64,000 nucleotides of DNA from Pempheris klunzingeri (Eukaryota; Chordata; Actinopteri; Acropomatiformes; Pempheridae), in the NCBI RefSeq assembly GCF_042242105.1, contig NC_092012.1, positions 6,577,470 through 6,641,469 of the forward strand, given 5' to 3'. Shown piece by piece: positions 37,685 to 52,643 of this stretch. The position numbers and the translations under genes were made by a program. A model generated the notes under the pieces. That model searched no databases, was not told where the DNA came from, and saw only the letters and a list, made by a program, of their open reading frames with translations. The stretch's first letter is position 1, and every line of letters starts with the position of its first letter.

Positions 37685-39224
37685 CAGGTGCTGGTCATAT
37701 AATTAGAATATCATGAACAAGTTGATTTATTTCAGTAATTCCATTCAAAAAGTGAAATTTGTATATTATATTCATTCATTACACGCAGACTGATGTATTT
37801 CAAGTGTTTATTTCTTTTAATTTTGATGATTATAACTGACAACTAATGAAAAACCCAAATTTAGTATCTCAGAAAATTAGATTACTTAAGACTGACACAA
37901 AAAAAAGATTTCTAGAAAAGTATGAGCATGTACAGCACTCAATACTTAGTTGGGGCTCCTTTGGCCTGAATTACTGCAGCAATGCGGTGTGGCATGAAGT
38001 CGATCAGTCTTTGGCACTGCTCAGGTGTTAGGAGAGCCCAGGTTGCTCTGATAGTGGCCTTCAGCTCTTCTGCATTGTTGGGTCTGGTGTATCGCATTTT
38101 CCTCTTCATAAGGTCAGGTGAGTTTGCTGGCCAATTAAGAACAGGGATATCGTCGTCCTTAAACCAGGTACTGGTAGCTTTGGCACTGTGTGCAGGTGCC
38201 AAGTCCTGTTGGAAAATGAAATCTGCATCTCCATAAAGTTGGTCAGCAGCAGGAAGCATGAAGTGCTCTAAAACTTCCTGGTAGACGACTGCGTTGACCT
38301 TGAACCTAAGAAAACACAGTGGACCAACACCAGCAGATGACATGGCACCCCAAACCATCACTGACTGTGGAAACTTTACACTCGACCTCAAACAACGTGG
38401 ATTCTGTGCCTCTCCTCTCTTCCTCCAGACTCTGGGACCTTGATTTCCAAAGGACATGCAAATTTTACTTTCATCAGAGAACATAACTTTGGATCACTCA
38501 GCAGCAGTCCAGTCCTTTTTGTCTTTAGCCCAGGCGAGACGCTTGTGACGCTGTCTCTTGTTCAAGAGTGGCTTGACACAAGGAATGCGACAGCTGAAAC
38601 CCATGTCTTGCATACGTCTGTGCGTGGTGGTTCTTGAAGCACTGACTCCAGCTGCAGTCCACTCTTTGTGAATCTCCCCCACATTTTTGAATGGGTTTTG
38701 TTTCACAATCCTCTCCAGGGTGCGGTTATCCCCACTTTTTTCTACCACATCTTTTCCTTCCCTTCGCCTCTCTATTAATGTGCTTGGACACAGAGCTCTG
38801 TGAACAACCAGCCTCTTTAGCAATGACCTTTTGTGTCTTGCCCTCCTTGTGCAAGGTGTCAATGGTCATCTTTTGGACAACTGTCAGGTCAGCAGTCTTC
38901 CCCATGATTGTGTAGCCTACAGAATTAGACTGAGAGACCGTTTAAAGGCCTTTGCAGGTGTTTTGAGTTAATTAGCTGATTAGAGTGTGGCACCAGGTGT
39001 CTTCAATATTGAACCTTTCCACAATATTCTAATTTTCTGAGATACTGAATTTGGGTTTTTCATTAGTTGTCAGTTATAATCATCAAAATTAAAAGAAATA
39101 AACACTTGAAATACATCAGTCTGTGTGTAATGAATGAATATAATATACAAATTTCACTTTTTGAATGGAATTACTGAAATAAATCAACTTTTTCATGATA
39201 TTCTAATTATATGACCAGCACCTG
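37685..39224 (-). mobile_element. full-length Tc1/mariner transposon, decayed
   Basis: The element is 1540 bp. It begins CAGGTGCTGGTCATATAATT and ends in the inverted copy, flanked by TA dinucleotides at 37683-37684 and 39225-39226, the target duplication of Tc1 elements. The terminal inverted repeats are about 200 bp (37685-37888 and about 39022-39224) and very similar to each other. The inside holds a broken transposase gene on the minus strand (entered separately). Because the ends are intact, it could in principle still be moved by a transposase supplied elsewhere. Confidence 0.95.
37939..38905 (-). pseudogene. Tc1-like transposase pseudogene
   Basis: Minus-strand translation from the ATG at 38905-38903 gives the start of a Tc1 transposase (MGKTADLTVVQKM and a helix-turn-helix region). 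A single-base frameshift in a homopolymer-rich stretch, about 38731-38742, moves the frame. An in-frame TGA at 38493-38491 replaces a tryptophan codon just before the first catalytic block. The catalytic domain keeps FSDESK (first D) and QQDLAPAHS (second D). After WPANSPDL the frame jumps directly to KRKMRY, with about ten residues missing where the family has the ENLW-type block, so the third acidic residue of the DDE triad is deleted. The gene is therefore dead by three independent lesions. Confidence 0.93.
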
Positions 39225-39594
39225 TATACATACTTCAGGCCCTTTGTTGGGCGACGACAACACTGAACTCCCCGGGGCTTTTTATTTATTTCTGTGATTT
39301 AATACCTACTTGCTGATGCTTTTAAGAGACTGCTTTTAGAATTCTGCGTTCTACACAAGCAAAGTCAAAACTGCAGCACTTTAAACAACTTCAGACCTGC
39401 TCCAAACTACCAAACGTTCAATCATTTTCAGGATTTTAACCCTTTAAATGCCAGTTTAATTATTTGAATTATTTTTATTTAAAAAAAAACACAAAATAAT
39501 GAATTATTTTCCATATAATAAATAGTAGGGGGATGGGGCTTTGGTGGTGATTAGAGTCTTGGATATGTCAAAGATTAGCAACAAAATTGATTTC

Positions 39595-39850
39595 ATTTCA
39601 ATTCAATTCAATTTATTTGTATAGCCCAATATCACAACAGAGTTGTCTCACAGTGCTTTACAAAGTTCACTGAAATAAACAAGTGTAAGCGAACAAACAA
39701 TCTAATAAAGAGTCCAGCAGTCGATGAGGCCAATGGATCAGTCCGATGGATCAGTCCGAGGCATCACCTGCCCTTTATGACCCTCCTTCTTCGGGAAGGA
39801 AAAACTCAAAAAACCCAGTGGGAAAAGAGAAACCTCCAGGAGCACCACAG
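39595..39850 (-). repeat. LINE-3'-end-like fish repeat ending in TTGAA units
   Basis: The stretch opens with tcaattcaattcaatttatt and 'tgtatagcccaatatcacaac', then 'ctcacagtgctttacaaagtt'. It later has 'ccctccttcttcgggaaggaaaaactc' and 'gagaaacctccaggagc'. The architecture parallels the ATTG-ended repeats but the sequence is a different subfamily. On the minus strand it ends in tandem TTGAA-type units, as in non-LTR elements. Confidence 0.6.
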
Positions 39851-40159
39851 TGAATGAATCTGATTGCATAAGTATTTTTTATTTAGTGTCAGATACTCCC
39901 TTTGGACACCTTCGGACCAAAAATGTACACAAAAACTATTAAATCATAATTTTGTTTTTCATAAATCTCAAACAACTTTAAGGTTTGAAGATGATTTAAT
40001 CGTAGTTTTTTATGCCCAGAATATAGTACAGTTAAGGAGGACATAAGGGTTCATTCCTTGTCTACTGAACCAGCCAGTGTCTTGTTTCTGTAACGTGGAT
40101 GGTAGTCAGTGATTTTAACACTTTTTTTTTTTTTTTGTAACACCAGCTGTGTCCTTTCT

Positions 40160-40674
40160 TTTTTTTTTTACTTTATTTTTCAGCACAGACATTATTATCA
40201 AGACATTATTATTATTTTTACAACTGTTTTTTCACCTTTTTTCAAGGATAGAAATAAAAAAAAACCAGAACAAAAGCAACACGAGGGGCAGTTCTTACTC
40301 CTTATTTTGCAAGTGGTTAACAAAGAGCTCCACGTAGTCCGTTTATTCAGCTTCAAGCTCCGTAAACGCTGTCCATTTCCTCCATTTTTGATGAAAGCTA
40401 GACATTTTCAGCCTAAAGTGGTAAGTTAGTCTTTCCATTGTATAAATTTCACCCATAATGTCCAACCAATGTCCAAATAGCGGGCGATCAGTTTTCATCC
40501 AACTCCTTGTGATGACCTTCTTACATGCAATAATCAAGACCTTGAATAAATAAACATCCCCTTGCTCTATTACTTTCTCAGGTATGGCTCCCAAGTACAT
40601 GATCTTGGAGTCTCTTTGAATAATATAATGCAGGATTTTCCCCAGAGTCTCACTCTCTTTGTCCCAGAAAGGTT
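40160..40674 (-). mobile_element. 5'-truncated L1-like LINE with perfect 15-bp target duplication
   Basis: Minus-strand translation of 40343-40672 gives the C-terminal end of an L1/Tx1-type ORF2: FWDKESETL, then LIIACKKVITRSWMKTDRPL, then MGEIYTMERLTYHFRL and FHQKWRKW. Its 3' end carries a poly-A tail, read as poly-T on the plus strand at 40160-40169. The insertion is flanked by identical copies of agctgtgtcctttct at 40145-40159 and 40675-40689. The truncation and perfect duplication indicate target-primed reverse transcription and a fairly recent insertion. Confidence 0.9.
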
Positions 40675-41729
40675 AGCTGTGTCCTTTCTAATTCTAAATG
40701 TGTCCCGTTCCTCTTTTACATTCTGTATGCTTTGATTACACAAAAGCATGAAGTCGTCACCATTGATCCAGTAATACTTGTGTATTAATCAGTGTAAAAC
40801 TAAACACATTAAGGCAGTGGAATTGGCTTCTTTTTTCATTATTGCCTCGTTTAAATCTGTAAAAGCTTTTCTCACTGGATTAGTTTAACACAGCTCCATA
40901 GTTTCTTGTTACAGTGTCCTTTCCAGTTCTCTTCGCTGTGTACGTCTAATGAAATCAGGGCTGCCACTCTTTTGTAATGATGCTTTTCAAGATCAAATTG
41001 TTAAGAGCCAACCAAAAGACTGGCAACCCTGTTTTCTAACCCAGCACAGTTCTGTCTATTCAAAGATCTGAATGGTTTACCCTAATTAGACATTTAAGGC
41101 CAGGCAGCACCCTGCAGCAAGGGAAAAATCCTTTTTAATGGATTTTTTTTTTTTTCAAATAGCTTCCTTGTTATGCGAGTGCTCAGTACCACAAACGAAT
41201 ACTACACTCACCTTTTCATATTTGATTTCATTGCTTCTATTTTATATTTATTCATATGGAACAATTCACGTGAAGCAGTGACTCTAAATCAATACCAGAA
41301 ATTACACTAGTCAAATACGGCAGCTGTCAATTTTATTTAAAAAAAAAATCTCCTTTTCCCCTCAATAATTACCAAATACCAGAAAATTCAGCTGCACTGG
41401 TGACATATTTTCATATTGGATTCTTTTAAATTACTTATATGTATATTTAGTTTTTCTTTTCCAGTTGCTTCTGTTATGTGAGGCTGTGCTTTAAAATAAA
41501 TACCAATATTATACAGGACACACCTTTACATCGTTAGTGCTTCTATGTTCTATGGAAAGAGATTCCATATTATGTGACGTAGTGACTCCAAGCCATTAGC
41601 AGAATTTAATATCATTGAAACTAAGTTCAGACCTTGTGTATAAACCATCTGGCTGATCATCCCTTCTGTCCATGTGTCATTTAGTAAAGACCATCAAAAA
41701 AGAGGAACCATTCTTATCAATCATGTCTC

Positions 41730-41735
41730 TTTATT
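41730..41735 (-). terminator. rps17: polyadenylation signal AATAAA, rps17
   Basis: Read on the minus strand, an AATAAA lies 29 bases after the rps17 stop codon. A very short 3'UTR of this kind is usual for ribosomal protein genes. Confidence 0.8.
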
Positions 41736-41763
41736 GAGAGGCTTATTACACATGATCCTGCAG

Positions 41764-46253
<4,490 letters not shown>

Positions 46254-46310
46254 GTTGTCTCGGAACGGTGGAAGAGAAGCACCGGAGGTTCAAACCGGAA
46301 GTTTATAGTT
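46254..46310 (-). promoter_or_regulatory. rps17: rps17 core promoter with TOP start and ETS site
   Basis: On the minus strand, a 5'-terminal oligopyrimidine stretch CTTCTCTTCC (46279-46270) lies 26 bases before the initiator codon. It is the expected transcription start of a TOP mRNA regulated through mTOR/LARP1. Just upstream, ACTTCCGGT (46301-46293) is an ETS/GABP-type site. An ACTATAAAC sequence is a weak TATA-like element. Confidence 0.7.
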
Positions 46311-48517
46311 TAGACCCGCCGCCGTCACAGCGCCGCGGGACACAGCGCCGCCTGGCGGTGGGAGGTGGGAACTGCAGGGAGGAAAGGCAACAAACAGCAG
46401 TTATTTTTCTGTTCTAGTTTTGTATTTTTCTTCAGATTTGTAATTTTTGTTTTGAGCAGATAGCAGAGTCATTTTATATTATGGTTTTATATTTTTTATT
46501 TGATTTTTAATTTTTGTTTTCAGTTCAGATAGTTGCTCGTTTCTGTTTATTCTTACTGTTCAAAAATGTGTCGTTTTTATTTGTTTCACTATTATTTTTA
46601 GTTTTTAAAAAAACAATATACTATGAGGAATATTTGTAAGGGGTAAGATTAAGGAATTCACAGTTGGCATTATAATAAAATCACAACCTTCTGTGAACAC
46701 AGCTGACTCGTGAAGACTAAAAATAAGGATATTTCCTGTTTTGTTTTATTTTAGATTTTAAGTGCATGTTTCATTTAGTTTTCAGTTTTTTGTTCAACTA
46801 GTTTTTATTTTTATTTCAGTTAATTAAAATGTTCTTTTTTGCCTCTAGTTTTAGTTTGTAGTTCCTAATTTCCTTTACTTCACTGTGTATTAACTGTATT
46901 ATATATTCATGTTTTCATTAAAGCTGACATTTTTTAAATAAAAGAAATCAATTTCTCAGTCAGTCTTTTCGTTACTGTTCACATTGTGAGCTTTCTGTAT
47001 GAGGAATTAACAGATAACAGATCTTTCAGGTGTTCTCTGCCCGGAGCAGATGACCACATAAGGACATCAGCGGCGATCAGACGTCACATTATCACCAAAG
47101 TAAAAAGATAAAACCTGGTGTTCAGAGTAACCTGAGGCCTGAGCTGTTTTTTTTTTTTTTTTACTTTTACTTTTACTCACCTTTAATTCATTATTTAAAA
47201 CTTTGGCCACCTTTAATATGAACATCCAACACTGTAACATTATACACACAACACAAAATAAGTAAATAAAGTAAATGCACAGTATTGTACATGTTCTAAG
47301 AAGCAGGCCTTTTTTTTTATTAATCACCTCTGAAAAGATTTTGATCACACTTTTAAGATGTAAACTTTCTCCAGACAACCTCCCAAATCGCTACAAATTC
47401 AAACAAAAACTTTTTTCCCAGATAACTTGTGAAACTTTTCGTGTTGAAGGTCATCATGCCTGCTTTTTGGAAACAGCACACGGTGATTTTAGGTCATTCA
47501 TTTTGATGCCAATATTTATTTCGATTTACCAAGTCAGCAGTCTTTCACCTACTTTTAATCTTCTGGGTGATGAAATAATAACATGTACTAGAAAAGGTTT
47601 ATTTTGTCTAACTTTTCTCTTTGTTCTTTAAGTTAAAAAAAAGGCAGACATTTAGATCTTTGATTAAACTGACATCATTGCAGCCTTTGACAATGAGACA
47701 TTAATTTGATTTAAAGATGTACAATCTTACCATAGATGGTAATGTAAACCTTAAATCTTGACAACATATTTTGGAGAGCCACGCTCTTATTCTGATAGCT
47801 TCTAACACCAAGTTCTTCAGAACATGGTCTCCTTTACAATCAAACTTCAAACATTTATTGAAGCATTTGCTGTCTATGTTCACGTCCACTGTCACAATGG
47901 TATGCTGTGTTGTTAAACTCCTAATAAAAGGGAAGAGACGAAAATAAGAAAATAATCATGTTATCAGCTCCACATAAAAGAAAAAAACCTTGTGAAGTCC
48001 ACTCCTGATGTGTGTGCTGCTCCCACACAATGAGAATCAGCTTTAGATTTGCTTTGAAAACACACTACTGCGCTGTTTTTGAATACAAAGGTATAAATCG
48101 ACTGACATTAACGTAAACTATCCGGCTTCACCATTAGTGTATATTTGCCCTTCTATTAAACACAGAAAACAGTTTTTGAAACAATTGGTACAAAAACATC
48201 TGACAAAAGACATTCCCACAAGGTGGAGAGATCTTTTATTTTACATAAAAAAGGGTGCAAACTGGAGTTTCCCTTTAGGTGTGGAGGGAATAAAAAGTGA
48301 TTCTATAAGGTTCATGTGTGAAACATTGTATTATATGAATCCAGGGAGGAAAAAAAACAAAACAAAAGCATCTCAGATAAAAAGGACCTTTACCTTTCTG
48401 TAAATTAAAAATATGAAACCATAAAAAGAAGAAATGTGGGTCCTTCATTCTTGAAGCCCTTGACTAACTCATTCAAATACATTTTTGAAGTGACATTCAT
48501 ATTTCAACACAATAATA
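46311..48517. other. intergenic region between rps17 and csnk1g1
   Basis: The part nearest rps17 (46320-46380) is GC-rich. Then about 46395-46880 is a T-rich stretch made of diverged 'tttttagttt' and 'ttttatttt' units, a low-complexity minisatellite-like tract. The rest is AT-rich. Open frames at 47275-47631 and 48137-48403 match no family I recognise and have no splice context. They could be worn transposon sequence. Confidence 0.5.
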
Positions 48518-51500
48518 TTTATTTACAGTTTTAAGAGTTCTCTTAATCATAGCTCTGAAAAAAAAACAATGCTGAGGGGAGGATAAACTCTTGGAGCTGT
48601 ACAATTTGATTTTCCACAGTCTGAGAGAGAGAGAGAAAAAAAAAAAAAAAAAAAAAAAATCAAAGAATACATATTTTATAAGGAATCCCAACAGAAAGAA
48701 CGAAGAGTATAATTGTGAACTCTGTACAATTTACAATTTTCAAATAATCATCACAATATTGCAGTAAATGTCACCCTAATCCTCTCCCTCAAAGAAAAAT
48801 ATACAGTAAAATCCAAGACAATTCTACAGTACAGCAACAAGGAAAAAGTGCCGGAGAACCCAAAAAGACCTAAAGCCATTCATTCACACTTTAACTGTCC
48901 TTTGCTTTGATTTACACAGCTTTGACACACAGGAATGTGAGTTACACACAACCAAAGCCATAAACACAAGTCTGCCTGAAGTGAATTACGTCAGAAATAA
49001 TGGGAACTGAAATGGAATGTGTTGAGAGGACGTGAGAAAGTTATTTATTCTACATGAGGACTGGAAGCCGTACCGTCTCAACGGTACACGAGCCCAACAT
49101 GTGAGAGAGACCGCTCGCCGTCGTCTCCAGGTGAGCCATGCAGATGCGAACCCTACAGAGTACTCCTATATCGCTCTGTGCGCGGCCCAGAGAGGAGAAA
49201 ATTAATACATCAGAGTAATATATCCACATCTACCATTTCAGCAGGGCGACCCACAGTTTGAGGAAGAAGCAGACAAAGTTGCAAACACGACACAGTTCCA
49301 ACTCTGACATTAATAAAACTCGGTTAATAAAATGGCGTTGGTTTCTTTTGATTTACAACATAAAAAGAAAGAAACCAACAGAAACGGCTTTTCTTTCCCG
49401 ACGCTCTTTAACACCTCCAGCACACTTCCTGGTGCTGGATTGAGCCGCGTTGCTCTGCGATTTTCTTCCCCCCAAAATGACAGCGGACACGTCAAGGACA
49501 CAAGGTGGAATGCGATGGTCAAAAAACATTCAACTTCATATTTTCCTGGCACAGGTAAAAGGCATGGGCTAAGTAGTAGTCTCAGGAATGGCACTCGGGG
49601 AATTCAGGGGGAACATTGAAGGCTATATAGTCTGGATATCCATCTCACTACATAGAAATACTTTCAACTTTTTCTCAGGTGGCTGGAATGAGACAGTTCG
49701 GATGCCGCTGATGCTTTGTGGGGAGAATCGCAGGCAGCAGTTGTCACAGGCTTGGTGTCTTTAAAAAGATAAAAATAAAAAGACACCAGATCAAAATACA
49801 TTATGGTGAATGTTTCACAGATACAAAAACAAAAAAAAAAAAAAAAAGTGATTTTAACCTCCAAACCAACTTCTAACTGCGCCTCTTCTGGGTGGAGACA
49901 ATAACCAGACAGCTCACCCCGTCATTCACACCAGCGAGCACCGGACTCTCACAGGCGAGTCTGACAAACTCCACCTTGACCAACACACTCAAGAGGCACT
50001 AAGACATCTCAAACAAATGAATACCTGTCATTCAAATAGCCTGTTTTCCCACCATTCCCCTCAAATCCTATGCACGGAATTACTATGATAATGACCAAGA
50101 AAAAAAAACAAAAAACGAAACAAAAAAAAACAAAATAGAAAAGGTCCCGTAGATTTTCATATTCAAGTACTTTTCAATAACACAATAAGTTAGACCCCGG
50201 AGTAACTGACATGTCAGGGGTAAGAATAAACCAAAAGCTATACAGTGTAAATACACGCAACAAGCAGGTTTACATACTGATTCATTGAGATAGTTTGCAA
50301 CATCTACAACATTGTATCTCTAAAGATGATGGAGCAGGTCCATGAAAACGCCAAATCTAACACTCCACTGAGAGTTGATTCATCTAGGACTTGAGTGTGA
50401 GTGTGTATGTGTGTATGTGTGTATGTGTATGTGTATGTGTGTGTGCAGAGAGGAAGGGGGGGGGGTGTCATGGCACAAAAAGAGGAGTGGGCAGGGATAA
50501 AAAAAAAACAATTTGAAGTGTATTCCCTGCACCCTATAGGGAAGGCCTATCACATGAGGCAGCTACAATTAAAGTAATAAGCACGTTTAAAGTACAGTAT
50601 TAAGAAGGCAGGGTCTTGTCAGGGAAAGCCGGGGTCAACAAATGTAGTGCAGTCATGGTCTCAAGCTTTTTTTGTTACCCTCTCTTTCCCCATAAAACCA
50701 TGGCTATTTGGAATGGAAAAAAAACAAAACAAAAATTGCATAAAAAAATTCACATTAGCAAGATATAAAATAAAAAAATAAAACACCTATGTACGGTAAT
50801 TCACTCTCTGTTAGGAGGATAGGCAAGGTGACATATCGAGGATATTGTTTCAAGGCAGTCCTCCATGACACTAAATCAAAATAAAAATGGTATGGACATG
50901 TTCCCTTATCCGCCCTCGCTCATGCTGACGTTAAGGTTCTCTCTCTCTCGGCGTCGAGGAGAGCGACCGGGGTCCAGCAGAGTCGTCCAAACACGAAAAC
51001 GTGGCTTTGCAGCACGGGGGGGTCTTCACACTGGACACGCAGGGGAAGGGGACGCCTCAACGCCGTTCCAGATTATTACACCAAACCTTCCAGTTGGCAT
51101 TGCTCTCTCTTGGGAAAACATCTTCAGTGTTACAAGGGAAGTCATTAACTGCTCTGATGCTAGCCGGGGACCAGTCTACAACTTTGGGCTTTATTATACA
51201 GGTGACCCAAAAAAAAAAACAAAAAAACAAATTGCGCTGCAAACCTCGCAACCGTCATGCTGCCAGCTCGTTCATCCAACTGGTGATGTGATGTGGTGGT
51301 TGACTGGTCGGCTGGTTGGGGTTAAGGCATTGGACAGTAGCGTCGAGAGGCTGTGATTCAATCTCCAAAGCACATCACGCCAGTTTCTCTTGTCCCTCCA
51401 AAGCAACATCCCCCCCAGTGTCTACTGGTGTGGAGTCCATTATTAACCATCACATTAATAAGATCAAAAGCATTTCAGACCCTCCCACCCTTTGATGCAC

Positions 51501-52643
51501 TTAGTTTTGGTCTCACTTTTTTCCTTTTTTAAACATTGGTCTCAACTCTTTAATTGCAATTTCCTTCCCATGCGCATGACAGATTATATAAATGCTCCCA
51601 AAGTCATTGACTTCACTGTCCATACATTCAGTGTGTATGTTTTAGAATTAGTAAGAAAACTGGTAGCAACCAAGAGATAAATAGCATAAATAGCATTTTT
51701 TCCAGCCCCGTCTAGAAGTGTCAGGTTGCTGCTCATCATCACAAAGCCAACAGGAGCAAAACTGCATGAGAATCAAAAGAGACTGTAGTGTGTGTGGATT
51801 TTTGTTTTGTTTTTGAGTGCGGCGTGGTTAAGGGGAGCGCTTTAACCAAGCGGCGTGAGCAGAAATCATCCTCAGAGAACACAGTGCAGGAGGCGTCTCT
51901 GGTCTCCTGCTCTCTCAGGCCCGGGTCCCAGTGCCGGGGTCGACCTCTTTGGAGGAAAAAAGTGCAGGGGCCGAATGGCAGACTGATGCTCTTTGCGCGT
52001 GTAGGCAGTCACACTCTTGGCTCCTCGTGTGTTCAGGTTTACATTCAGTCCCGCGTCAGGAAACACCAAAAGGGCTTTGTGTCAAAAGGAGTTGGCAAAC
52101 TAACCAGGGGGCGAACCGCTTTGAACTGGGACTTGACGGAGGCGGAATGAAAACATGATTTTGTGAGTCAAACAAAGAAATCGTTGTATGGAACAGGTTG
52201 AATGTGGCTCGATTCCACAGGGAGATCTGTGTCTTCCTTTGCAATACCACAGAGGAGAAATAGAAGGGGAAAAAAATGCCAAAAATGAGGAGAGAAAATA
52301 CAAATGCTGAGCATCTTGGCCCGGGAAAAAACAATTAAAAGAAATAGGATTATCCTCTGCAAAATTCCAACAAAAAGGTTCCCTGTTTGGACGACTGGGC
52401 TGCAAAACATTCCACACATCTTGGAGGAGGAAAAAAAAAAAAAATTAAAAAGGACTCCCATCAAAAAGACACAAGCGTCTTGTACATCTCAACAAATCTT
52501 TTTTAACTGGTCCCTGCAGGGAACAATTCAATCAAGATCTTTCTGTTGTCTCCCTGTTTTATTCTGAATGGGACCTTATTGATTTCTGAAATCACAATCA
52601 ACTGAGCCGGACACTTGGAAGGTTTCAGGCCGGTGGTGGATGA
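48518..52643 (-). other. csnk1g1: probable long 3'UTR of csnk1g1
   Basis: Downstream (minus strand) of the csnk1g1 stop, no other gene's exons appear for about 4 kb. Poly(A) hexamers read on the minus strand lie at 52563-52558 (85 bases after the stop), 49049-49044 and 48523-48518. Human CSNK1G1 has a long 3'UTR, so I infer one extending to the distal signals. The proximal signal may also be used. Several plus-strand open frames in this interval look like chance frames in UTR sequence. Confidence 0.4.
50399..50446. repeat. (GT)n / (GTAT)n microsatellite
   Basis: Alternating GTGT and GTAT units over about 48 bases, followed shortly by a poly-G run (50457-50465). It lies in the inferred csnk1g1 3'UTR. 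Confidence 0.9.

Noticed and set aside
50865..51356. 163-codon plus-strand open frame
   Set aside because: It falls in the inferred csnk1g1 3'UTR, has mixed low-complexity composition and lysine runs from poly-A, and matches no family.
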